Shown in pieces: positions 8,849-16,150 of a DNA stretch of 37,735 nt. A program made the translations under genes and the position numbers. Within the stretch, counting starts at the first letter, position 1. Each line of letters starts with the position of its first letter. The notes under the pieces were generated by a model. It was not told where the DNA came from. It saw nothing but the letters and a program-made list of their open reading frames with translations, and searched no databases. Source of the stretch: Deltaproteobacteria bacterium (GTDB lineage Bacteria > Bdellovibrionota_B > Oligoflexia > Oligoflexales > Bog-1112); NCBI GenBank assembly GCA_020635195.1, contig JACKAG010000019.1, positions 1-37,735 of the forward strand, given 5' to 3'.

Positions 8849-9546
8849 TCTTCACCGACAGCTGCACGAATTTTTTGTTGGATTCTTAGTCGCTCCATCA
8901 GAAGCTCCTTAGGAGCCTTTCTCAGCTCTTCAAAAGCCAGCTCCTGCTCTTCCTTTGCTTGATCGTCATTTATATAATGATCAAATTCAGACAAAACGTC
9001 CCCGAGATCTTCGACAGGAGGTGGAACGAATGTAGTATCATTGAGTGTGCAACCTGGGGGGGCTGTCCAGTTTTGTGTCGTGCGAAATTCACCTGGCATA
9101 ACGTGACCACCACGAACACCTGCCATCAGAATAGCGTGAAGTTCACGTATTAAACGTGCACAAATAGGCAAATCGGCGAGGCGCTTTAGCCCTATTTCCA
9201 TAGCCTTAACGTAGTTGGCCACTTCCTTAACGTCAGGCGCCCGTTGGACTGTCTCGTCTACTTCATAGGCGAATAGGTCTTCCATATCGGTTTGAGTATT
9301 TTCGATTCGAGAACTTAGTACCGCTTCGCGGCGGACATACGATGGCATAAGGATCTGAGGATTTGGCAGGTGACGGCAAATACCGGACAATTCGCTCAAC
9401 GCCCGGTCTGCTTCTGACACGAGCCGAGCTAGCTCCCAGTCTGGTTGGATACCAGGCGGCAATGGCGATGACACGAAAGCATAGTAATTTCCGTCAGTTC
9501 GAACGATGCCCCCGGGTGCGTTATCTTTAAAATCATCAGGTTGCAC
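8845..9546 (-). CDS. Fic-family protein lacking the catalytic HPFx(D/E)GN motif
   Basis: The protein has the Fic N-terminal region and the front half of a Fic domain. From the GTG at 9546 (GAGG 6 nt upstream) it is 233 aa. SSRIENTQT fits the inhibitory helix signature (S/T)xxxE(G/N), with Ser-82, Glu-86 and Asn-87 counted from the longer TTG start at 9558. PGEFRTTQNW and FVPPP are the segments that normally precede the active site in Fic AMP-transferases. The conserved loop HPFx(D/E)GNGRxxR should then follow but is absent. The protein instead runs into a charged helical tail of about 38 residues and stops. It therefore cannot be a normal AMPylating enzyme. An internal deletion or 3' replacement is likely; a regulatory remnant is possible. 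Confidence 0.75.
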   Translation of the reverse strand: MQPDDFKDNAPGGIVRTDGNYYAFVSSPLPPGIQPDWELARLVSEADRALSELSGICRHLPNPQILMPSYVRREAVLSSRIENTQTDMEDLFAYEVDETVQRAPDVKEVANYVKAMEIGLKRLADLPICARLIRELHAILMAGVRGGHVMPGEFRTTQNWTAPPGCTLNDTTFVPPPVEDLGDVLSEFDHYINDDQAKEEQELAFEELRKAPKELLMERLRIQQKIRAAVGED

Positions 9547-9718
9547 GGCTAGCCTCAAAATACGCTACATTCATCTAACGTATATAGATTAGCTCAGCAA
9601 TTCTCCGCCAGCATGTAACCTTCCAAAACTAAAGGCAAAAACAGAGAGGTTCTCCGCATAAAAAAAGCTGTATATCTGAGGGGATAGCTGACATAAGGCG
9701 CTGATCCGATCTGAGGTT

Positions 9719-9750
9719 CAGCTAAGAGCTTAATCAGCTAAGAGCTTAAT
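9719..9750. repeat. Perfect tandem duplication of a 16-bp unit
   Basis: The unit CAGCTAAGAGCTTAAT occurs twice back to back with no mismatch. Each unit contains the near-palindrome AAGAGCTT. It lies in the gene-free spacer downstream of nothing obvious and upstream of the Fic-like gene start on the minus strand. A slippage duplication or a pair of protein-binding half-sites are both possible. Confidence 0.8.
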
Positions 9751-10075
9751 AATAAATATTTATATAGCAAAAAATTCTGCGGAGACAATATTTCAAAACC
9801 CTTTGATAGCAAGGGTTTTAGACCCAGCGGGGAATTGCTGAGATTAGAGATTAGCTTATTATTAATCTAAAGTCACTTTCGATTTAATAACAGAGTCCTT
9901 TGCTAATCCGAAGTTGAGTTTTTTCGCCCTCGGCTATGCTCAGGGGGGGTGGTACGGGGACTTCAATGACTTAACGATATCGACGTACGGTCTAAGCCTA
10001 CCCCCAATTAGCCTATTAAATGAGATAGGTTTTGTTAAACCACCCATCGCCCAGTTTCGTTAAACGTTCGATTTC

Positions 10076-10092
10076 CTCCCCCATAGGGGGAG
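10076..10092. other. Short G/C hairpin overlapping a ribosome site
   Basis: The 7-bp stem CTCCCCC/GGGGGAG has an ATA loop. The right arm supplies the purine-rich Shine-Dalgarno-like block GGGGGAG, 7 nt before the ATG at 10100, so folding would hide the ribosome site of the following frame. Whether this is used for control is unknown. Confidence 0.4.
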
Positions 10093-10099
10093 CATTGCT

Positions 10100-10572
10100 A
10101 TGTTACGTACCCCATATCGAGCTGAAAATGATATTAATGGGAGGCATGAACGGAGGAGACTTGAAACCGATGAAACGAAGGCCTGGGCCGGCCAGGACTG
10201 GGGAAAACTATACGCTGAATGGCTAAGTAGTAACCTCTCCAAAAATGACTTTCTTCGTTCAAAAGGCATTAAATATCGAGGTGGCGCGGTCTCACGAAAT
10301 ACGCGAAGCTGGAACGATCGATTGTTGAAGATCTGGCTGCGGTGGCAGGCGCAACGTATTGCGAGTGTCTGGTTTATCTGCTTAATCTGATAGCAAACAC
10401 GACGAACTCAGCAGGATTAAAAGTACGGGAAGAATTAGGCAAAAACGTATATGAGACAGGAAAAAAGATCACAGATAAACAAAAGAACTCTCTGAATATA
10501 GTTAAAGACGACGTTCTTCCAGGCTGGAATTATATTTTGATACCCAATAACGAGATTGAAAAAAAGGAGTAG
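10100..10572 (+). pseudogene. Probable frameshifted gene of unknown function (possibly phage-like)
   Basis: Two overlapping frames look like parts of one gene. The first (10100-10390, ATG with GGGGGAG 7 nt upstream) encodes a basic helical region, WGKLYAEWLSSNLSKNDFLR, which vaguely recalls the DNA-binding part of small terminase subunits. Its last about 25 residues look non-natural. A second frame, open from 10273 to 10572, reads sensibly (YAKLERSIVEDLAAVAGAT, then a lysine-rich tail and LPGWNYILIPNN) but has no good start of its own. A frameshift near 10280-10310 would join them into a protein of about 155 aa. The family is not recognised. Alternatively, only the first frame is used. Confidence 0.4.
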
Positions 10573-10612
10573 TAATTTTCTTACGAGCCCAAATATAAAA
10601 AAAGAGGAATTT

Positions 10613-11230
10613 ATGTCTGTAGGTCATAGCAACTGTTTAGCTCTTTTTGATTTCGATGGTACTATCACGAATCGTGATACATACAGTACTTTTATTAAAA
10701 AAATTACACCAAAATGGCGATTGTTTATAGCCATGCCTGTGTTATTTCCTTTTATACTTTTGTATAAAAAAGGACTGATTTCCGGGGTATTTCTGCGATC
10801 GAAAATATCAAAATTTGCATTTTTTTATGTCAGGGAATCCTTTGTTCTTGAACAAGCCTTTCAGTACGTTGAAAATGATATACCTGATTACCTTCGTGAT
10901 AATATGATGAAACGTATTGCATGGCATAAGATATCCGGTCACCGGATCATCGTGGTATCCGCTTCCATTGATCCATATATGAATTTATGGGCTCAAAAAC
11001 ATGGCCTGGAAATTATTTGTACAGAACTTGAGCGATGCGGAAAATTTTTAACCGGAAGATATATCAGTCGTGATTGTTCCGGAAAAGAAAAAGTACGAAG
11101 AATTAAAGAGAAACTGAACTTAAATGATTTTCATAAGATTTATGCATATGGAGATTCATCGGAAGATTCTGAAATGCTGAGTCTTGCAGATGAAGCGTTT
11201 TATCAGGGAGTTGCATTCAATATAACTTAA
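10613..11230 (+). CDS. HAD-IB family phosphatase
   Basis: This 205-aa haloacid-dehalogenase-type hydrolase, subfamily IB, has motif I DFDGT at residues 13-17 (nucleophile D13, acid D15), motif II inside IIVVSAS and motif IV GDSSEDSEM near the C-terminus. A hydrophobic stretch (about 35-55) and the cap region are typical of the group that includes phosphoserine-phosphatase-like and YfhB-like enzymes. The substrate is not predictable. The ATG at 10613 follows GAGGA by 4 nt and is preferred over an upstream TTG at 10556. The stop codon ends at 11230, the base just before the left inverted repeat of the adjacent IS4-type element, so the insertion may have altered the original C-terminal end by a few residues. 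Confidence 0.85.
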   Translation: MSVGHSNCLALFDFDGTITNRDTYSTFIKKITPKWRLFIAMPVLFPFILLYKKGLISGVFLRSKISKFAFFYVRESFVLEQAFQYVENDIPDYLRDNMMKRIAWHKISGHRIIVVSASIDPYMNLWAQKHGLEIICTELERCGKFLTGRYISRDCSGKEKVRRIKEKLNLNDFHKIYAYGDSSEDSEMLSLADEAFYQGVAFNIT

Positions 11231-12694
11231 ATGTTGCGCGAAAATTGCAATCGCATAAGTTTTTACTTTAAATAAAGCGCTTATGCTGCTTTGTTCGCAT
11301 TTATTACCTCCCTGCAATAGCGTTGCACATCCCTGAACCCATGAATCCTTGTGCTAAGCTGGATCAGATGCTTAAAAGGAGATAATTCGACCTCCTGCTG
11401 CAAAGCAGTCATAGTCTCCAGAACAGATCCGGACTTACCAGAAATTTCCGGCAAAAGGAGCCATGCACAGTAGACCCAGTGAACATGAGACTCTACGGAT
11501 TGAAAATCGTGGCAACTCACATCTTCAAACCCCATCAGAGATTTGACGTCTTTGTGAAATAGCTCGATTTCCCATCTTTTTCGGTAAACCCTGACAATCG
11601 CACCCATCCTGACTCTGATGTTGGAACAAACCAGATACTTTCTCCCCCTGCGACTCCCTCGCTCTTCTGAAAGAACCAGCCTGACTTCATCAGTGATTCC
11701 ACTGATAAAACCGGTGAGTTCTCTTGCGCGGAACTCCTTCCGCTTTCTTCTTTTCCAGCCATTCGCATAAGCACGAATAGTTTTCCAGGGAAAAATTTTG
11801 GCTTTCCGGAACAGGTCAGCGACGGAGCAATTGCCCTGAGCGCCTGCATTTTTTTGGGAAGAAAGTCGAGATCCTCTCGAAGATTTCATGCTGAAAACAA
11901 AATCCCACCCACGAGACAGAATGGAGGCTTGAAGCTTTTTATTGTCATAGCCAGAATCTGCGAGCACAACAACTTCATGATTTTCATAAGTTCCGACGTA
12001 TTGCGACAAATCCAGATCAGAGAGATATCGGATGACAGCTTCCTGTTCGGTTTCTTTTTTCAGGCCCCGTCTTTTACGCTCACGTCCGGAAATCCATGCC
12101 AGGGGAGGGAGTGGAATCTTCTTGCCATTGATAAGTAGCAGGATATTTGTCCACTGGTGGCCAATAACATAGCCTTTACCATGACTGAACTTATGGCTGT
12201 TTCCACTGTGTCTGGAAGATCTTGATTGCAGAGTCGCATCAATCAGAATGGCGATAGTCCAGGGCCCTCCGGCAACAACAGGCGGCCTCTGGATTGCTCT
12301 GCATGTTCTGGCTGCCGTACGCTGAAGAGATTCTACCGCAAGATCACCATGCCTACGTAAAAACCTTGAAAACTGGGACTTATGCAGAGATCCGACCTGA
12401 GAGGCCTGGGTCAGGCTATGTTTTCTTCCTGGCAGCATGAGAGATAAAAGATAAGCAAACGCGACCTGCTTCAGGCGGCAGGGAATATCCAGAAGACAGT
12501 CAGCTTTTTTTGCGATAGGGTTGCTCAAGGCGGGCACCTCTCGGGATATAGTCGCTTGGATGAGCACTTTAAAAAGTGTCTCGACAGCTCTGCTCGTCAC
12601 AATACTCTATGATATCTGGTTATTACGATAGGTTTTTTTTAAAAAGCTTTCCAGAACAGATTTTTTCATTGGGAAGTCTGATTTCGCGCAACAT
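11231..12694. mobile_element. IS4-family insertion sequence, 1464 bp, complete
   Basis: The element is bounded by perfect 13-bp inverted repeats: ATGTTGCGCGAAA at 11231-11243 and its reverse complement at 12682-12694. It contains one full-length transposase gene on the minus strand. No matching target-site duplication is seen outside the repeats (left flank ends AACTTAA, right flank begins CTAAGG), so one flank may have been rearranged or the true ends may differ by a few bases. It sits directly behind the HAD-IB stop codon. Confidence 0.88.
11281..12600 (-). CDS. IS4-family DDE transposase
   Basis: This 439-aa transposase has the RNase H-like catalytic triad D121 (in ILIDATLQ), D215 (in VVLADSGYD) and E346. 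The last lies within a canonical Y-(2)-R-(3)-E-(6)-K signature made by Y339, R342, E346 and K353. The region between D215 and E346 holds the beta-strand insertion typical of the family. The reading frame is uninterrupted and the flanking repeats are intact, so the element may be active. Translation probably starts at the GTG at 12600; the ribosome site is weak, as is common for insertion sequences. Confidence 0.93.
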   Translation of the reverse strand: MTSRAVETLFKVLIQATISREVPALSNPIAKKADCLLDIPCRLKQVAFAYLLSLMLPGRKHSLTQASQVGSLHKSQFSRFLRRHGDLAVESLQRTAARTCRAIQRPPVVAGGPWTIAILIDATLQSRSSRHSGNSHKFSHGKGYVIGHQWTNILLLINGKKIPLPPLAWISGRERKRRGLKKETEQEAVIRYLSDLDLSQYVGTYENHEVVVLADSGYDNKKLQASILSRGWDFVFSMKSSRGSRLSSQKNAGAQGNCSVADLFRKAKIFPWKTIRAYANGWKRRKRKEFRARELTGFISGITDEVRLVLSEERGSRRGRKYLVCSNIRVRMGAIVRVYRKRWEIELFHKDVKSLMGFEDVSCHDFQSVESHVHWVYCAWLLLPEISGKSGSVLETMTALQQEVELSPFKHLIQLSTRIHGFRDVQRYCREVINANKAA

Positions 12695-12802
12695 CTAAGG
12701 ATTAGTCAGATTAAAATTAACTTTTAATAAAATTTCGTATAGTGTAATTTCTTCACCTGAACAGCAAATACTCAGACAATAAATTTTTTTACGGAGATCC
12801 GC

Positions 12803-13369
12803 ATGATGGAATATGCTATTCCCCTTTTTTTTGTTCTCACCGGAGGTCCGGGTGGAGGGAAAACGTCGCTTATTGAAGAGCTGAAAAGTCAGGGCTATCC
12901 TTGTGTTGAAGAATCAGGGCGTCAGGTGATTAAAGACCAGTTACACAGAGAAGGCCACGCTTTACCCTGGAAGGATAAGGTTGCTTTTCGTGACCTTATG
13001 ATCAGCAGAGATAAGAAGCAGTATATTGAAGCCCTCCGAAAGAAAGGGCCGGTTTTTTTTGATCGGGCTGTTCCTGATTCCATTGGATATTCTCAGCTTG
13101 AAGGCTTGCCGCTTCCTGAAACGCTATATGAAATCCTTCGGAGTGAATTTCGTTATCAGAGGCTGGTGTTTATTACCCCTCCATGGAAGGAAATTTACAT
13201 GAATGATTCGGAGAGGAAGCAGAATTTTGACGAGGCTGTAAGGACATATCATACCGTTGCAGAGGCATACCGGGGGCTGGACTATGAGCTTGTCGAGCTA
13301 CCCAAGGGAACTGTACAGGAACGGGTTCTGTTTCTTCTCAATAAAGTAAAAGAAGTTACAGGGGGTTAG
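12803..13369 (+). CDS. P-loop ATPase/kinase of the AAA_28 type
   Basis: This 188-aa soluble P-loop protein has Walker A GGPGGGKT at residues 14-21, followed by ESGRQVI and a conserved FDRAVPDSIGY segment (about 90-100) that likely carries the catalytic Asp-Arg. This set matches the AAA_28 group of predicted ATPases related to NadR-like kinases. The substrate is unknown. The gene begins about 110 nt after the insertion sequence. The ATG at 12803 follows GGAGATCCGC; a second ATG directly after it is equally possible. It stands alone; the next gene is about 130 nt away with its own promoter candidate. Confidence 0.8.
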   Translation: MMEYAIPLFFVLTGGPGGGKTSLIEELKSQGYPCVEESGRQVIKDQLHREGHALPWKDKVAFRDLMISRDKKQYIEALRKKGPVFFDRAVPDSIGYSQLEGLPLPETLYEILRSEFRYQRLVFITPPWKEIYMNDSERKQNFDEAVRTYHTVAEAYRGLDYELVELPKGTVQERVLFLLNKVKEVTGG

Positions 13370-13417
13370 TGACATTTCAGAACTGTTGTCCTGTGTCGAA
13401 AAAAATTGAGCCTCAAT

Positions 13418-13444
13418 GCAACTTTTTCCATGGCAAACGTCAAT
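13418..13444 (+). promoter_or_regulatory. Candidate ECF-sigma promoter upstream of the sigma gene
   Basis: GCAACTT (13418-13424) and GTCAAT (13439-13444), separated by 14 nt, resemble the GGAACTT and GTC-type boxes used by RpoE-like ECF sigma factors. The pair lies 57 nt before the sigma-factor start, which fits the common autoregulation of such cassettes. The assignment rests on similarity to the known consensus only. Confidence 0.4.
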
Positions 13445-13500
13445 AATACCAGGTGTGCCTTAGCTGCAAAGAGTGTTCATTATGAAACAGGAGTTATCTG

Positions 13501-13992
13501 GTGGACTGGAATCTGGTGGTCCAGGACCTTGGGCCGCGATTATACCGATTTTTCACCATGCGTTATCATGACAATTCAGCCGCTGACCTTGTTCAGGAAG
13601 TCCTGTCCAGGTTGTACGTCAAAGTTTCCGGGGGCAATTTTGATCCGGAAGTAGCTTCTCTTACATCCTTTGCGTTCGGAATTGCCATGAACGTTCAACG
13701 GGAAAGTCTGAGAGATCGCAGTAAATGGAACTATGAAGAACTAAACCCGGATCATTATTCTCCGGAACAGCAAGCTGACAGCCAGGAAATAAGAAAGATC
13801 GCTTTACGAAAAGCGATTGAAAGACTTAATTCCATGGAGCAGCAGGTTCTGCAACTGTTGCTTGATCGTGACCTGAGTCTTGACGAGATCAGTAAAATCC
13901 TGAATATTCCATTAAATACCGTAAAGAGTCATATTTCCAGGGCTAAACATAAACTTCGGAAAATTTTGAATGATCAGGAGACCTCATCATGA
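13501..13992 (+). CDS. ECF-type RNA polymerase sigma factor
   Basis: This 163-aa sigma-70 family protein has only regions 2 and 4. Region 2 covers about residues 5-75 (LYRFFTMRYHDNSAADLVQEV, cut here to its key residues D29-L30-V31-Q32-E33), and region 4 is about 105-157 with the helix-turn-helix SLDEISKILNIPLNTVKSHI. The start is a GTG with AGGAG 7 nt upstream. The stop overlaps the next gene by 4 nt (ATGA), so the two are translationally coupled, as sigma/anti-sigma pairs usually are. The stimulus is unknown; the membrane-bound partner and the exported third protein suggest an envelope signal. Confidence 0.9.
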   Translation: MDWNLVVQDLGPRLYRFFTMRYHDNSAADLVQEVLSRLYVKVSGGNFDPEVASLTSFAFGIAMNVQRESLRDRSKWNYEELNPDHYSPEQQADSQEIRKIALRKAIERLNSMEQQVLQLLLDRDLSLDEISKILNIPLNTVKSHISRAKHKLRKILNDQETSS

Positions 13993-14258
13993 ATAAAAGA
14001 GACGAAGAATTAGACAGTATCTTAGATATTCTGCGCCAGAAAGAACCGACTGAGCTTCAGATGGCACGTTGGAAAAAATCTTTAGTTCAAAAAAGCAAGC
14101 GCTTCGTTTATCAGAACTGGCTCCCTCTTGTGGCTTCACTTTCTATTGGTTTTGTTTTGGGAATGGGTTTTATGAAACTTGATTTCAGAAAAGATCATTT
14201 TCAGGAAAATATCATAGCCAATGCAACCAAAGTTGAGCGTTTTATCAATATTGAATAG
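13989..14258 (+). CDS. Small single-span membrane protein, possible anti-sigma factor
   Basis: The protein is 89 aa: a charged cytoplasmic N-terminus (about 1-40), one membrane span (about 46-63, LPLVASLSIGFVLGMGF), and a short periplasmic tail of about 25 residues. This layout, together with the ATGA overlap with the sigma gene, suggests the anti-sigma factor. It has no Cys or His zinc motif, so it is not a ZAS-type anti-sigma, and it is very short for the role. It could instead be a fragment of a larger regulator or an unrelated small membrane protein. Confidence 0.6.
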   Translation: MNKRDEELDSILDILRQKEPTELQMARWKKSLVQKSKRFVYQNWLPLVASLSIGFVLGMGFMKLDFRKDHFQENIIANATKVERFINIE

Positions 14259-14291
14259 AGAACGTTTTCATGTATTAAAAGGAGAAAAATA

Positions 14292-15167
14292 ATGAATAAA
14301 TTCTTAGTCCTGGGGTCTCTGATCTTCGCGTATCATGCTAATGCGGAAAACAATCAGGTCAGCTTTGAAGAGATCTGCTCACGAATGGAAATTACTGCTG
14401 AGGTGTTTTCTTACGATAAAAAAGGAAATCTTATTGAAAAGAAGAGGGAATACGAAAAATCATCCAGTAGCAAACCGTGGAATTCTATAAAACCATCTCA
14501 AAAGTGTGTGATAGGATCGGGATGGAGTTCGGTCTGGGATAAAAGTGAAGTACCTCTTTCTATACGTTATGATCTGGAAGTAACGAAAGATAAGAAGATT
14601 GAGCTTACCATAAAGCAATATGCGAAGTTTAATGATTATATTTCTGAAGATTCAGAGAAAAAAGCAATCAAAGAAAAAAAATTTGATGTAACATCCATGC
14701 AATCTGTTCTGTGGGAGTCTCCATTACATACAAATCCAAGACTTGTGGTTCGGTTTGTCCCGGATCTTTCCTTTCGTTCAGAGCCAAAAGATATGGAAAA
14801 ATTAGAAATCAGTGCAAAAAACATCATGATCACAGATCAGGAGGGGAATGTCTGGGCACAAAATCTATCTTTGAGAGGCCACTACGTTGCAGTAAAGACT
14901 TACAAAGGCTCCTTTGCTCTTAGTTACTATAAATTTCCAGGATCTTCCTTAGTCGGAGAAGCTTCATCAAACACTATGAAGCTCAGTGACCAGAAGGGAC
15001 ATACTGTTAAATTAGTCGCTTCAGGACAGTTTCTTCCTGACGGGGTTGCTGGCAACGTTTACGGGGTGTTTTTTGATAAGCGTACATCTCATTTTGGTAG
15101 TGTGAAAAGCAATACTACTGATAAAGAGAGTGATTTTATCAGGGAGCTAAAAAATAATTACTTTTAG
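14292..15167 (+). CDS. Exported protein of unknown function in the sigma-factor operon
   Basis: This 291-aa protein has a clear Sec signal peptide (MNKFLVLGSLIFAYHANA, cleavage after ANA). The mature part is rich in alternating polar/hydrophobic residues, suggesting a beta-rich periplasmic or surface protein. Two cysteines in the mature part (EEICSRM and SQKCVIG) could form a disulfide. No known family is recognised. It begins 33 nt after the membrane-protein gene, with AGGAG before the ATG, so it is probably co-transcribed with the sigma cassette and may be its target or sensor. The sequence is more AT-rich than the right half of the window. Confidence 0.65.
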   Translation: MNKFLVLGSLIFAYHANAENNQVSFEEICSRMEITAEVFSYDKKGNLIEKKREYEKSSSSKPWNSIKPSQKCVIGSGWSSVWDKSEVPLSIRYDLEVTKDKKIELTIKQYAKFNDYISEDSEKKAIKEKKFDVTSMQSVLWESPLHTNPRLVVRFVPDLSFRSEPKDMEKLEISAKNIMITDQEGNVWAQNLSLRGHYVAVKTYKGSFALSYYKFPGSSLVGEASSNTMKLSDQKGHTVKLVASGQFLPDGVAGNVYGVFFDKRTSHFGSVKSNTTDKESDFIRELKNNYF

Positions 15168-15451
15168 AAAGTGTAAGGCTTGTCAGATGAAATGACAAGG
15201 AGGCAGACTCTTCTGCTCTTTCTCTCCTGTCGGATTCAGAAGGGTCAGTGCTTCATTCTTATCCGAAAATATCTGCCGCTCTTGACTTATTATTCCGGCA
15301 AGTGAAGCTTAATATTTAATTTAGCGGATTTTTTTAAGAATTTTCAGATATTATTTTGGTCGTTGATAGTGTTTTTTATTTGATTTAGTTTTTGCTGTTA
15401 TTATGAGTTCTTGTCATCTGAGATAAATTTGGATCTACACAGGAGAGAGAT

Positions 15452-16105
15452 TTGCAGGACTTTGAAAGATACGGCGAATCCTATGATGAAAATTCAGCAC
15501 AGTTAGCTCAGGAAAAAACCCGCTCATGTCTGAAAGAAATTAAAGACAATATTCATATTGGGATGACTGAAAAAGAAGCGGAAAAGATTGCGGCAATTAT
15601 TCTCAGAAAAGCAGGAGCCCGGAAATTCTGGCATCCGGTTCATATCCGTTTTGGAGCAAATACCACGAAAGGATATCGCGAAGATTCAGAGCCGGATGTT
15701 GTTCTGAAAAAAAACGATATTTTTTTTATCGATATAGGCCCGGTTTTTGATGGACATGAAGGTGATTATGGTCAGACTTTTGTCGCGGGGGCTCATAATG
15801 ATTATGAGGTGCTGGCCGGAAATGCTGAAATTGTCTGGAATAAAGTCCGGACTGCATGGAAAAATAACGCTGTCGGTTATGAACTATGGGAAAAGGCAAA
15901 AGAGTTTGCAGCAGAGTTAAATTGTGAATTAGCCCCGCTCTATGTTAAGGGGCACCGGATTTCAGACTTTCCCCATGAAATGATTACCAGAAATAAAATG
16001 TTTGATATGAACACAGTCCCTGCTGAGAAACGATGGGTCCTTGAGATTCAGATTATAGATCCAAAACTCAATCGTGGCGCTTTTTATGAAGATATTTTAG
16101 TGTGA
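15452..16105 (+). CDS. M24-family metallopeptidase-like protein
   Basis: This 217-aa single-domain pita-bread protein resembles methionine aminopeptidase and proline peptidases. The expected metal ligands appear in order: D94 (FFIDIG), D105 (EGDYGQTF), a His at 168 or 175 (KGHRISDFPHE), E198 (VLEIQI) and E213 (FYEDIL). It is shorter than canonical Xaa-Pro peptidases and lacks their N-terminal domain, so the substrate is unclear. The start is a TTG preceded by AGGAGAGAGA. It stands alone, with a 284-nt spacer before it that holds a hairpin (CTTGTCA/TGACAAG near 15179-15199) but no clear terminator tail. Confidence 0.8.
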   Translation: MQDFERYGESYDENSAQLAQEKTRSCLKEIKDNIHIGMTEKEAEKIAAIILRKAGARKFWHPVHIRFGANTTKGYREDSEPDVVLKKNDIFFIDIGPVFDGHEGDYGQTFVAGAHNDYEVLAGNAEIVWNKVRTAWKNNAVGYELWEKAKEFAAELNCELAPLYVKGHRISDFPHEMITRNKMFDMNTVPAEKRWVLEIQIIDPKLNRGAFYEDILV

Positions 16106-16150
16106 TTATACTTTTCAATTGAGCAATCTCTGTCATTTTTCACGAATTGT

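Larger units (their letters stand above)
9559..10099. other. Gene-free, repeat-rich spacer between the Fic-like gene and the next frame
   Basis: No convincing gene is seen in this stretch. It contains a perfect tandem pair of a 16-bp unit (9719-9750). It also contains an inverted pair TCTCCGCA/TGCGGAGA (9651-9658 and 9778-9785), each followed inward by an A/T run and a TATAT segment, so the 135-bp interval looks like a small element with imperfect terminal repeats. Two GTTAAAC heptamers lie near 10035 and 10060, and a CTCCCCC/GGGGGAG hairpin lies at 10076-10092. No tRNA or integrase site was recognised. Confidence 0.5.

Noticed and set aside
9559..10099. CRISPR-like array or replication-origin iterons in the repeat-rich spacer
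   Set aside because: Only two tandem units and two GTTAAAC heptamers are present, with no regular spacers, no cas genes and no replication gene.
12703..12745. Promoter for the P-loop ATPase gene
   Set aside because: A TATAGT hexamer is present, but the only -35 candidate (TTAACT) is 15 nt away and the region is simply AT-rich.
13406..13654. 82-codon plus-strand frame overlapping the sigma gene start
   Set aside because: It overlaps the sigma gene in another frame, covers the candidate promoter, and reads as a shadow with no family features.
15179..15199. Hairpin after the exported protein gene as a terminator
   Set aside because: The 7-bp stem CTTGTCA/TGACAAG has no T-run after it, so an intrinsic terminator is not supported.
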